From Legionella steelei (lineage in GTDB: Bacteria > Pseudomonadota > Gammaproteobacteria > Legionellales > Legionellaceae), in contig NZ_LNYY01000019.1 of NCBI RefSeq assembly GCF_001468005.1, positions 62,001-126,000 on the forward strand: a DNA stretch of 64,000 bases, written 5' to 3'. Shown here piece by piece: positions 26,066 through 34,872 of the stretch. Position 1 is the first letter of the stretch; each line of letters starts with the position of its first letter. The translations under genes and the position numbers were made by a program. The notes beneath the pieces were generated by a model, which saw only the letters and a program-made list of their open reading frames with translations, made no database searches and was not told the origin of the DNA.

Positions 26066-27631
26066 TTAGGCAAGAGAACTACTGTTCTTAACTTTGGCAA
26101 GTTTATTTGCTTTCGCTTCGTTTTCAGCTTTTCTACTTCGCCAAACCACTGAGAAGGCAATCAGAGAAGCGATAAATAAAAATGCCATTACTCCAGTAAA
26201 TCCATTCATGAATATTCTATTAAACAATTGATGGATAAAGTCATTTTCTGGAAGTTGTAATGAATGCGTAGGATTTGCAATGAAGTCTTTTAAACTGGAA
26301 ACTTGTGTTTCGCTTAGCCCGTTGACATTGGATGTAGATAATGAAGTGAGGGAATGATTTGTTACAAAATTATAAATAACAATGGCTAGAGATAAGCCTA
26401 TAGAGCCGCCAATATTAAATAAGGTAACCATAGATCCTGTTGCAACACTCGCGCGTTCGGGACCTACTGCGGTTTGGGCAGCAATGATTGAAACAGTATT
26501 ACCCATAGCCCACATGCTTCCAAGACAAACAAATGCAAAAATGATGTAAAATATTGAGGCATTACTTGTAAAGAATACTTGTAAAAGTGTTGCAAAGCAC
26601 GCTAAGAACAATCCTAATAAAATAGTATGCAATAATCCCAGATTACTGATAAGTTTTCCTACAAAAAAAGCAATCAAGAATACTGAGACGGGAATAGCGA
26701 ATAAAACAAAGCCAGATAATTGCGCTGACTGTTCTTTGATGATTTGTAAATATAGTGGATCAAAAAATAAAGTAACTGCGCTTAATATACCCGCTAAAAA
26801 GACAAGAATAGCTCCGGCAGAAAAGAGTACATTGGAATAATCTTTAAAGTCAATGAGTGGGGTCGGATGATTGTTTTCGGCCTTGACCAATAAAATACTT
26901 GTCACCAAAGTAACTGCAAAACAGGTTAAAGTGATTGGTGCTATCCAGCCATAGCTTTGGCTATAAATTAAACCAAGTACAATGCTGCCCATAGTAAATG
27001 CCAGTAAGACCATCCCTTTTATATCTAAAGAGACTTGTTGGGAATTGGTTTGCGATTCTGTAACTGATTTGCTGCAAAACAGATATCCTAATAAGCAAAT
27101 AGGAATATTGATGAAGAAAATCCATCTCCATCCTAAATATGTAACAATAAGTCCACCTAAAAGGGGGCCTAAGGCCAAAGCAATACCACCTATACTTCCA
27201 AACCAAGCTACAGCCTTACCTCGTTCTTCTTGAGGAAAAAATTGTGGCAGCAAAGAAAGGCCTAAGGGAAATATAATCGCAGCACCTACCCCTTGCAATA
27301 ATCGACCAAAAACCAACCAATGAATATGAGAAGAAACACCAGCAATGATCGAGGCAATGACAAAAATTCCCCCACCGAGATACAAACAACGTCGACGTCC
27401 ATATAAATCACCAAATCCCCCCATTACCGTAGCTAAAACGCATAATGCTAAGAAGTAAATATTCATTACCCATTGCATGGAGACGAGGTTTGCTTGTAAT
27501 TCTTGTTGTATGGTAGGTAAGGCAACATTTACTACCGTATAATCGAGATAACACCCAAAAGAAAGCAGGGCGATTCCTATAAAAGCGTACCATTTGTGTT
27601 GATAATTATCGACTTTGCTGGTTGTAGACAC
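26066..27631 (-). CDS. MFS transporter, DHA2 (EmrB/QacA) drug-proton antiporter family
   Basis: 521 residues with 14 predicted transmembrane helices. DHA2 motifs are present: LDYTVVNVALPTIQQEL in helix 1, GGFGDLYGRRRCLYLGG (motif A), GRLLQGVGAAIIFPL (motif B), and LGPLLGGLIVTYLGWRWIFFINIP (motif C region). It is intact, although the biosynthetic-type genes beside it (27780-30167) are broken. It may have been the exporter of their product. The C-terminal tail is charged. Confidence 0.92.
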   Translation of the reverse strand: MSTTSKVDNYQHKWYAFIGIALLSFGCYLDYTVVNVALPTIQQELQANLVSMQWVMNIYFLALCVLATVMGGFGDLYGRRRCLYLGGGIFVIASIIAGVSSHIHWLVFGRLLQGVGAAIIFPLGLSLLPQFFPQEERGKAVAWFGSIGGIALALGPLLGGLIVTYLGWRWIFFINIPICLLGYLFCSKSVTESQTNSQQVSLDIKGMVLLAFTMGSIVLGLIYSQSYGWIAPITLTCFAVTLVTSILLVKAENNHPTPLIDFKDYSNVLFSAGAILVFLAGILSAVTLFFDPLYLQIIKEQSAQLSGFVLFAIPVSVFLIAFFVGKLISNLGLLHTILLGLFLACFATLLQVFFTSNASIFYIIFAFVCLGSMWAMGNTVSIIAAQTAVGPERASVATGSMVTLFNIGGSIGLSLAIVIYNFVTNHSLTSLSTSNVNGLSETQVSSLKDFIANPTHSLQLPENDFIHQLFNRIFMNGFTGVMAFLFIASLIAFSVVWRSRKAENEAKANKLAKVKNSSSLA

Positions 27632-27779
27632 GTTTCATCCTAATGATTATGTTTAAAAAATGGCCATAGAAGAAAATTTTTAGCCATCATATGCAGAAAA
27701 ATTGTAAAGTAATATCTATTTTAAGACAATTAAAATTTTCAATTAGATGAACGGATACAACATCCTTGTTGTATTTATT

Positions 27780-28310
27780 TTATCCTTGATAGCCCAAAAA
27801 GCTTGGGAATGTATGTTTAATTTCAGGTGTATTTAGCCAAATTCTTAATAAATGCCGAACCGTTTGATTTTGAGGATGATCAAAAGTTGTTCTACCATGA
27901 AGAATTTCTTCATTGTTAATAAAAATGATGCTACCTGGTTTTACTTTTGTTTCAAAGGCAATGTCTTTACGTAGTGAAACCTGATCGAATAATTCCATGG
28001 CTTCAATTTGCTGCGGAGTAAAACGTGGTAGTTCGGGGAATTTTTTTGTGCATTGTTATAAAAAGGCTGATGATATTGGCAACGCAATTCATTTCCATGC
28101 ATAGCAAAGATGGGGCTTAAATCATAAGGCGGTGTTCCCGTTGCTTCATTTCCACGTCGATCTGCATAAAAAGGTTGGTATAATATTTCGAGAAGGTCGG
28201 GTCTTATTTTCTGTATTTCGTCATGAACAGTACGAGAGCTGGTAAGTATCGTATGACCACCAACATCAGCTGATGCAAGACAATACATCCCCAGAATCGC
28301 TCCTGCAACA
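27780..28310 (-). pseudogene. TauD/TfdA-like Fe(II)/2-oxoglutarate dioxygenase fragment
   Basis: Two overlapping frames together encode the C-terminal ~175 residues of a TauD-like oxygenase (usual length ~280-320). Seen are GMYCLASADVGGHT, QPFYADRRGNEATGTPPYDLSP, and the distal metal/2-oxoglutarate region ILHGRTTFDHP then RHLLRIWLN. The frame changes in a run of seven T at 28041-28047 (A on the coding strand): upstream YNNAQ, downstream KKFPELPRFTPQQIEAMEL. The N-terminal part, including the HxD motif, is absent, because homology stops near 28310 where the divergent PaaK-like fragment begins. Confidence 0.8.
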
Positions 28311-29060
28311 TCTTCAATTAAAAAAATTATTTTAACAGGAGAAATTATCTCCAAAGCCAAGTTTGCTCGTATCAGTAAGATGTATGGGGGCGCAACAGTT
28401 CATGGAGTTTACGGTTTAACTGAGCTCGATAGTGGTGGTTTAGTATCATGCAGCAATCATCAGTATCACTTACCTTCAAAACCTTATTTAATTATTGAAT
28501 TGTTAGAGGATGATTTTAATACGCCAATAAAGAAAGAAGGAGAGTTGGGCAACATCGTGCTAACCAACACCCATAAAAATCATATGCCATTGTTGCGTTA
28601 TAAAACAGGTGATTTTTGTAAATTACAATATGGCTGTGGTTGCGAGTATTCTACTCCAGTAATTAATGCAATGGGACGTTCTGCGGATTTAATTCAGTGC
28701 AAAACCACAGGAAATTCAGCTTTTCCCATAGAGATTGAAAATATTTTATTCCAAAACGATGAAATTGCCTGTGATTACCAAATTATTACAAGAAATGGTG
28801 CTATTGAGTTGAGAATTGAATTATTAAACAATTTAGATTCAGCTCAAATTTCAGCATTAACGCAACAACTAAAAACAGATATTATGCAGCAATTATCTGT
28901 TACTGTTGAACAAATCCAGGTTTTTATGCCAGGTCAATTAGCAAATAAATTAGGGATTGCAAAAACTAAGGCAGGAACTCTTTATGTATTAGACGGCATG
29001 AGTGAAGAGGAAGCTAAAGAGCGGCTGGAGTTAAATTATTGTTGTGAAGAAGGGTTATAA
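28311..29060 (+). pseudogene. PaaK-like adenylate-forming ligase, C-terminal fragment
   Basis: About 250 residues of C-terminal sequence from a phenylacetate-CoA-ligase-like enzyme (usual length ~430). From 28311 the frame reads SSIKKIILTGEIISKAKFAR, then VHGVYGLTELDSGG (the YGxTE adenylate motif), then LLRYKTGDFCKL, with CGCE and GRSADLIQCK further on. The first ATG at 28380 is inside the homologous region, so there is no proper start, and the N-terminal half is missing. The stop is 4 bp before the aminotransferase start. It is truncated at the same point as the divergent TauD-like fragment. Confidence 0.82.
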
Positions 29061-29064
29061 GATA

Positions 29065-30167
29065 ATGATAAATTGGGAAAAATACAGAGAAATGTTTCCG
29101 GTTGTAACACAGCAAACTTATTTTATGACAGCTGGAGGCGGCGCTTTATCAAAGCAGGCACTTAATGCAGTTACTGAGCGTTATCAATCATTAGCCTTAA
29201 ATGGAGGCAGAATTTTTGGCGATAACATTCAGTTGATGGAAACATGTCGAGAAAAATTGCTAAACTGATTAATGCAGAAAAAGAACACATCGCTTTTATC
29301 CCTAGTGTGTCATTTGGTATGAATGCATTAGCTCATTCGCTACCTCGCAAAGACTCTGTTTTGCTTGTAAAAAATGATTTTTCCTCATCGATTTTACCCT
29401 GGGAAAATGCGGGACATTCAGTAAAGTGGACTGATTCAGCCGCGAACTTTGCCGAGCAATTAGTTTCTGCACAACAAGAAAATGAAAAAATTTCTTCAAT
29501 TGTAGCCAGCTATGTCCATTATGCTAATGGTTATAAACTTAATTTGGAACGAATTAAGGAATTAAAGAAAGATGCGCATTTTATTGTGAACGGAACTCAA
29601 GGAGTTGGCGCATTTCCTATCGATATTAAAAAGCAAGGAATTGATGCATTAGTTTGTTCTTGTTATAAGTGGATGGGCTGTGGTGAAGGAATCGCCTTTA
29701 TTTACATTCATCCAGACCTCTTTAAAAAATTGACACCTGCTTTAATTGGATGGAGAAGTGTTCAGTCTGCAATGAACTTTGATGGAAGCTGTCAGTTTTA
29801 TCAATCTGCTCGTGTTTTTGAATTAGGCTGGGATAATATGACCATTTTTTCCGGTTTTAACGCGGCACTTGATTTGATTGACGAAATTGGGATTGCAAAC
29901 ATTGCCGAACGAATTATGTTTCTTACTGATTATTTAGTAGAACGATTGCGCCAATTAAATATTCCTGTACTTTCAAATACTGAAAAGCAATATCGCTCAG
30001 GCATTATACAATTAGGTCCTTTCCAAGAGCTAGAGAAGATAATGAAACTTCTGGAAAGCCATAATGTTTGGGTAACTCAGCGTGATGGTGGTATTAGAGT
30101 TTCCTTGCATTACTACAACAATGAAGCAGATATAGATAATTTATTAAATGCGCTTCAGCAGCTGTAA
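29065..30167 (+). pseudogene. Class V aminotransferase / cysteine-desulfurase-like gene, frameshifted
   Basis: The start MINWEKYREMFPVVTQQTYF at 29065 reads through QLMETCREK, then ends at a TGA because one A is missing in the A run at 29252-29256. The other frame continues IAKLINAEKEHIAFIPSVS to 30167. PLP-enzyme features are intact downstream: VNGTQGVGAFPID (Asp/His-loop region) and VCSCYKWMGCGEGIAFIYI, with the likely Schiff-base Lys. Restoring one A gives a normal ~367-residue protein. It follows the PaaK-like fragment and was probably co-transcribed with it. Real decay or a homopolymer sequencing error are both possible. Confidence 0.82.
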
Positions 30168-30232
30168 ATCACGTAAAATGTAAAATCTTGGTGTTCCCTG
30201 TTCCTTTGATACAGGAAGCTCATCAAGATTTA

Positions 30233-32002
30233 TCATGAGCTTGGAGAGTGGGGGCCTACTTGCTCTTCTTCTTGCTCATTCGTATTTTCAAATCGTTTTA
30301 CCGCTTCATTATATTTCTTTTTAAAGAACATCGTATGATCCCTTTCTTGATAAAAAGTTGGATTATTTTGGAGTTCTTGACTTGCTTTATCGAGTGTTTG
30401 TATCAATTCATTGACAACGTTCATCGTTCTTCTGCTAAGGATTTTTTTTGAGTTTGGATCCATTCGTAATGCAAGAAGTTGATCCGAAACCTGAGATTTC
30501 ATCTGTTCAATGGAATGCCAGTTATCTAAATTCTGTAGAGTAAAATGTGCAAGACCATCTAAAAAAGCCTCCCGCGTTTTAAGACATCTAATGCGTTCTT
30601 CACTTTTAGTTTTTGCTTTAGGATCTGTTTCATGAGCATTTTTTTGTTCTGCTTGTCTGATTTTTTCTTGGCCTAAAGCAATTTTTTGTTCCACATTTTT
30701 TTGTGCTACGAGAAAGTCCAGCTGCGGAGACGTTGTGATTTGCGATTTAGAGTTTTTCTTGCAATAGTCGATAAGATCAGGTTTGGGAGAGGTGGATGGT
30801 AAGTTCTGCCATTGCTTATAAGCTTTTTCAGAGAAGAGGCGTGCTCCTTCATCGTCGGGCTTTGCAGTAACCCAGTTTCCTGGTTTAGCAGGATCGGGAT
30901 CAGGTTTTAAAAGAATGAGATCATTGGTAATGCGCATATACAACTTGTCTTTACTCCAGCGTCTAAACCAATCTTCTGCTTCTTTTGAGAACAGCTTGCC
31001 CCAAGTAAATCCGCTTTTGCCATATGCTTTTGATTCGACTAAGCCAGATTTATTCAAATCTAATTCTTCTTGATTAAAATCTTTTGTTTTCCATGCTCTT
31101 CTTGAGCCCATAAACGCCACAACTTTGCGAAAATTATCGTCATCGTGACCTTGTACACGTGTAAAAATATGTTTTGTATTTTCTAAACGTTCAATTTGTT
31201 TTAGCAGTTTTCTTCCTTTTAGCGGGTCTGTAAACGTTTCAGGAATCACCATACCTACATTGCTTAAAAAAGCTGCCTCGCGTACATTGTCTTTTATACT
31301 TTCCATCGATTTTTTAGATTTGCTATATAAATCGTCAAGGCCGGCATGCCCTGCATTAGTGGCTAATTGGATGCTTAGTTTACGTATTTGTGATACTTCA
31401 CGAACAATTCCTCCATCCGCTGCGACAACATAATTTCCACTCATATCACTGTAATCAGATGCTAAAAATTCTTTTGCTTTTTCCACTGCCGCTTGTGCTG
31501 CAAAAGATTTTCCAGATGCTGAGGGACCACCAACGATTACCACCGGTCGCTCGGTCCACTTTGGTCCATCAAAATGTGTGGTTGATTTGATGACTACAGC
31601 CTGCCTAAATTCTTTGCTATTCATCTCTTCGTCTAATGCAAGCTTGTATAATTCAGCCCCTTGTTCACCAAAAAATGCCTCCATACCTATGGTCGCCTCT
31701 TCAGGGTGGGTTTCGCGTGTTTGAGGATTACCGTTATATTGGGGGAACGGATGGCTCTGCGTATACTCGATGAATTTTTTTCTAAAAAACTGGGGATCGG
31801 ATGCAGCATCAGTATTAATATTTTGATCGTATTTCTTTGCATATGATTCAACTAATGTAACGCGAGTACCTTCATAGGCCTCTATACCCCGATATAACTG
31901 TTCCTCCCCTTCTGGGCTGATACAAAATGGACCGCGATTATCATAATGGCCGATTTGTTGCTTTAAGGATCGTGTAATTGGCGTCTCTATCGGTGTTTGC
32001 AT
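30233..32002 (-). CDS. P-loop (zeta-like) protein with E-block tail, candidate Dot/Icm effector
   Basis: 589 residues from ATG at 32002 (the frame also allows a TTG at 32020). An N-terminal region of ~150 residues precedes RPVVIVGGPSASGKSFAAQA, a Walker A (158-166) like those of zeta toxins. Acidic/aromatic stretches follow, then a Lys/Glu-rich coiled region (~430-470) and a helical C-terminus. The tail ENTNEQEEEQVGPHSPSS has a glutamate cluster 8-13 residues from the end, as in the E-block signal of Dot/Icm substrates. No membrane segment is seen. The protein resembles no housekeeping family I know. A TATAAT -10-like hexamer lies at 32041-32046 (minus strand). Confidence 0.7.
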   Translation of the reverse strand: MQTPIETPITRSLKQQIGHYDNRGPFCISPEGEEQLYRGIEAYEGTRVTLVESYAKKYDQNINTDAASDPQFFRKKFIEYTQSHPFPQYNGNPQTRETHPEEATIGMEAFFGEQGAELYKLALDEEMNSKEFRQAVVIKSTTHFDGPKWTERPVVIVGGPSASGKSFAAQAAVEKAKEFLASDYSDMSGNYVVAADGGIVREVSQIRKLSIQLATNAGHAGLDDLYSKSKKSMESIKDNVREAAFLSNVGMVIPETFTDPLKGRKLLKQIERLENTKHIFTRVQGHDDDNFRKVVAFMGSRRAWKTKDFNQEELDLNKSGLVESKAYGKSGFTWGKLFSKEAEDWFRRWSKDKLYMRITNDLILLKPDPDPAKPGNWVTAKPDDEGARLFSEKAYKQWQNLPSTSPKPDLIDYCKKNSKSQITTSPQLDFLVAQKNVEQKIALGQEKIRQAEQKNAHETDPKAKTKSEERIRCLKTREAFLDGLAHFTLQNLDNWHSIEQMKSQVSDQLLALRMDPNSKKILSRRTMNVVNELIQTLDKASQELQNNPTFYQERDHTMFFKKKYNEAVKRFENTNEQEEEQVGPHSPSS

Positions 32003-32086
32003 AATACATATATCCCACAATTAGAACGGTTTTGTTTTAATTATAGCCAATATATGTATTATGCGAGTACAAAGAGGAAAATAATA

Positions 32087-32323
32087 TTAATGGGATGAGT
32101 CACTTTTACCGACTAGCCAATCTGCACTTACTTCAAATTCTTGTGCGAGGGCGTTGAGTAGTTTTTCATCTGGGTTTGTCGCGCCATTAAGCAATGCTTC
32201 TGCTTTAAACTTTGGAATCTTCACGAGCTTTGATAATACTTCAATGCGTTCCGCACTTGATTCTGGAGCACCAATATTATCAAGTTCTTTATTTAGTCTT
32301 TCTGAAAATCTCTTATTAAGCAT
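32087..32323 (-). CDS. Small XRE-like helix-turn-helix protein
   Basis: 78 residues. The pattern MLNKRFSERLNKELDNIGA, KLVKIPKFKAEALLNGA, then LLNALAQEFEVSADWLVGKS is that of a lambda-repressor-like DNA-binding domain with no extra domain. AGGAGAAGC lies just before the ATG. It is 84 bp upstream of the P-loop effector candidate on the same strand, so the two may share a transcript or this protein may regulate it. Confidence 0.75.
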   Translation of the reverse strand: MLNKRFSERLNKELDNIGAPESSAERIEVLSKLVKIPKFKAEALLNGATNPDEKLLNALAQEFEVSADWLVGKSDSSH

Positions 32324-32714
32324 CTGCTTCTCCTAACAATGATTTAGGTCAAGATAAGTACTGCAACAACGGTTCATCTAAGTCATCGCTCCAAAGCTAA
32401 GCCATAGGATGTCCGGCAGAAGCGAACAGCTACCTTATTTATTTCATATAGCATAAAACTGAGGTTTTGCAATAATAGGAGCATTTAAATTGATTTTAAT
32501 CGATTTAATCCGATTTCTATTTCTATATCTCACAGCTTGTTTTGGGGACCCAGAATCAAGCCAAATACACTGGATTTTCGTGAATAAACTGCTGAGCATA
32601 AATGACAAGATTTTTTCATGTGTAGGCCTTGAAGATAATATTGATTTGGGTTGATCTGGACTATCTTTCAATTTAGTATTGAACCTCTAAAAAAGATGAC
32701 TGTTTGGGATAAGC
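32324..32714. other. 391-bp gap between divergent HTH and zwf genes
   Basis: No gene is supported. The only open frame (32444-32671, minus) has no RBS and unremarkable sequence. The gap should hold promoters for both flanking genes, but no convincing -35/-10 pair was picked out. Confidence 0.4.
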
Positions 32715-34202
32715 ATGATCGAAGAAGTCGCTGTAAAATATCCTTGTGATTTAATTCTATTCGGTGCATTGGGGGATCTGTCTTGCCGTAAATTATTCCC
32801 AGCGTTGTATCAGCTGGAACGTGCGCACTTGCTTCACGCCAATACACGTATCATTAGTTGTGCACGTGACGCATTAACATTAACTGACTTCACTGGGTTA
32901 ATGAAATCTAAAATGCAAACTTTTATCGGTGAGGCGCTTGAGGAGCTTGTTTGGTCTCGTCTTGTTGACAGAATGACTTATTGTCAGATTGATTTAACTC
33001 AATCTGCAGATTTTACAAAAATAATCGATTATGTGAATCCTCAAGAACGGATTCCCATTTCCTATTTTGCAATTCCACCCTCACTCTATGCACAAACATG
33101 CCAAGGTCTTTCGAGTATTGGCTTAACGACGCAGCCATCGCGCGTGGTTTTAGAAAAGCCAATTGGCCATGATTTGTCTTCATCGATTGCAATTAATAAT
33201 GAAGTGGCTCATTTTTTTGCTGAAAATCAGATTTATCGAATTGATCATTATTTGGGTAAAGAAACAGTATTGAACTTATTAGTGCTTCGCTTTGCTAATG
33301 CGATTTTTTCCTCAAATTGGGATCACAACGCTATTGATAAAGTTGAAATTACCGTGGCTGAAGAAGTTGGGGTTGAAGGACGATGGGCTTACTATGATAA
33401 ATCAGGTCAAGTAAGGGACATGCTACAAAATCACTTATTACAAATTTTATCGCTTTTGGCAATGGAACCACCGATGAGTCTCGATGCCGCATGTATTCGA
33501 AGTGAAAAATTAAAAGTATTAAAGTCATTAAGGCCTATTTCAGATGCGCATGTACATGCTAATACAGTACGTGCTCAATATGTGAGAAACGCAAGTAAAG
33601 GCCAACAGCTTCCAGGATATCTCGATGAAGATGGGGCGCATAAAGAGTCAACCACGGAGACTTTTGTTGCAATTAAAGCCTATATTGATAATTGGCGCTG
33701 GTCAGGAGTTCCTTTTTATTTATTGACTGGTAAAAGGTTATCGAAAAAACAAAGTGAAGTGGTGATTTACTTTAAACCACAACCTTATAACATTTTCAAA
33801 CAGTTAAAACAGGAATTGTCTGCAAATCAGCTCATTATTCGCCTGCAACCCGATGAGGGAGTGGAGTTTCGAATGATGAATAAAGTTCCTGGTCTGAGTG
33901 AAAGCATGCAATTAAGGGACAGTAAGTTGAATTTAAATTTCAACCACCTTTTTAATTCACAAAGAATTGCAGATGCTTATGAACGTTTGTTGTTGGAAGT
34001 CATGTTAGGCAATCAATATCTGTTTGTTAGCCGTGAAGAAGTAGAGCAAGCCTGGCATTGGATAGATGAAATCAAGCACGCATGGGAAAGACAAGATAGC
34101 CCACTCTATACTTATCCATCCGGAACTTGGGGGCCTTTGGAGGTCATTCGTTTGTACAATGGCAAAGCACATGTATGGGGTGAACAAAATGCAGTTACAT
34201 AG
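32715..34202 (+). CDS. zwf: Glucose-6-phosphate 1-dehydrogenase
   Basis: 495 residues. It oxidises glucose-6-phosphate to 6-phosphogluconolactone with NADP+, feeding the Entner-Doudoroff route. The nucleotide-binding start LILFGALGDLSCRKLFPALY and the active-site signature YRIDHYLGKETV are intact. VVLEKPIGHDL and the C-terminal DAYERLLLEVMLGNQYLFV are also typical. It is the first gene of zwf-pgl-edd-glk and overlaps pgl by 14 bp. The Entner-Doudoroff cluster is conserved across Legionella. Confidence 0.97.
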   Translation: MIEEVAVKYPCDLILFGALGDLSCRKLFPALYQLERAHLLHANTRIISCARDALTLTDFTGLMKSKMQTFIGEALEELVWSRLVDRMTYCQIDLTQSADFTKIIDYVNPQERIPISYFAIPPSLYAQTCQGLSSIGLTTQPSRVVLEKPIGHDLSSSIAINNEVAHFFAENQIYRIDHYLGKETVLNLLVLRFANAIFSSNWDHNAIDKVEITVAEEVGVEGRWAYYDKSGQVRDMLQNHLLQILSLLAMEPPMSLDAACIRSEKLKVLKSLRPISDAHVHANTVRAQYVRNASKGQQLPGYLDEDGAHKESTTETFVAIKAYIDNWRWSGVPFYLLTGKRLSKKQSEVVIYFKPQPYNIFKQLKQELSANQLIIRLQPDEGVEFRMMNKVPGLSESMQLRDSKLNLNFNHLFNSQRIADAYERLLLEVMLGNQYLFVSREEVEQAWHWIDEIKHAWERQDSPLYTYPSGTWGPLEVIRLYNGKAHVWGEQNAVT

Positions 34203-34863
34203 TTTTAGTGACGCGTCTTTATTAACTGAAGATCTAGTTGGCCAGTTAAAGAAGGTTCTTGGTGATGCAGTAAAACAACGTGGCCATGCTTATTTAGTGG
34301 TTTCAGGCGGAAAAACTCCCATCGATTTATTTAAGGCACTGGCGGGAACAGAGCTTCCCTGGAGTAAAGTTACGGTCACTCTGGCAGATGAACGTTGTGT
34401 TCCTGCTCATGATGCTGCTCGCAATGAACATTTGGTTCGCCAATTTTTACTCCAAAATCACGCATCTAAAGCTCATTTTCTAAGTTTATATAGTGAAAAT
34501 CATTCTATAGAGCAAACAGAACGCATCATCGCTTCTTTACCCACTTTTGACGCAGTGGTTTTAGGTATGGGTGAAGATGGACATACTGCATCTTTATTTC
34601 CTTGCGCTGATGAGCTTGTTAACGGGTTAGATGATAATGCCGCTGCAATACTTTGTGTTAGCCCAAAAACAGCGTCTCATCAACGAATCAGCTTATCTAA
34701 AAAAAGATTATTAAACAGTCGCGTGATTTTTTTCCATTTAATAGGCCAAAAAAAACTGGCTGTATTGCATCAAGCCATGGCGGAGCATGATCCCATGGTG
34801 ATGCCGGTTAGTGCTTTTTTTAATAATGCAGATGCTAATGTTCAGGTGTTGTATGCACCTTAA
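34189..34863 (+). CDS. pgl: 6-phosphogluconolactonase
   Basis: 224 residues. It hydrolyses 6-phosphogluconolactone to 6-phosphogluconate. Motifs are [43 protein letters not shown] and [19 protein letters not shown] at 34189 lies inside the zwf 3' end; this start gives the family's normal length, while the frame is open further up. It is translationally coupled to zwf and precedes edd by 9 bp. Confidence 0.95.
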   Translation: MQLHSFSDASLLTEDLVGQLKKVLGDAVKQRGHAYLVVSGGKTPIDLFKALAGTELPWSKVTVTLADERCVPAHDAARNEHLVRQFLLQNHASKAHFLSLYSENHSIEQTERIIASLPTFDAVVLGMGEDGHTASLFPCADELVNGLDDNAAAILCVSPKTASHQRISLSKKRLLNSRVIFFHLIGQKKLAVLHQAMAEHDPMVMPVSAFFNNADANVQVLYAP

Positions 34864-34872
34864 GGAAAAAAA

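Noticed and set aside
30248-30451. 67-codon hydrophobic frame opposite the P-loop effector candidate
   Set aside because: Antisense of a Lys/Glu-rich coding region, which gives Phe/Leu-rich frames by codon complement.
32444-32671. 75-codon minus-strand frame upstream of zwf
   Set aside because: No RBS and no recognisable domain; likely chance in a promoter region.
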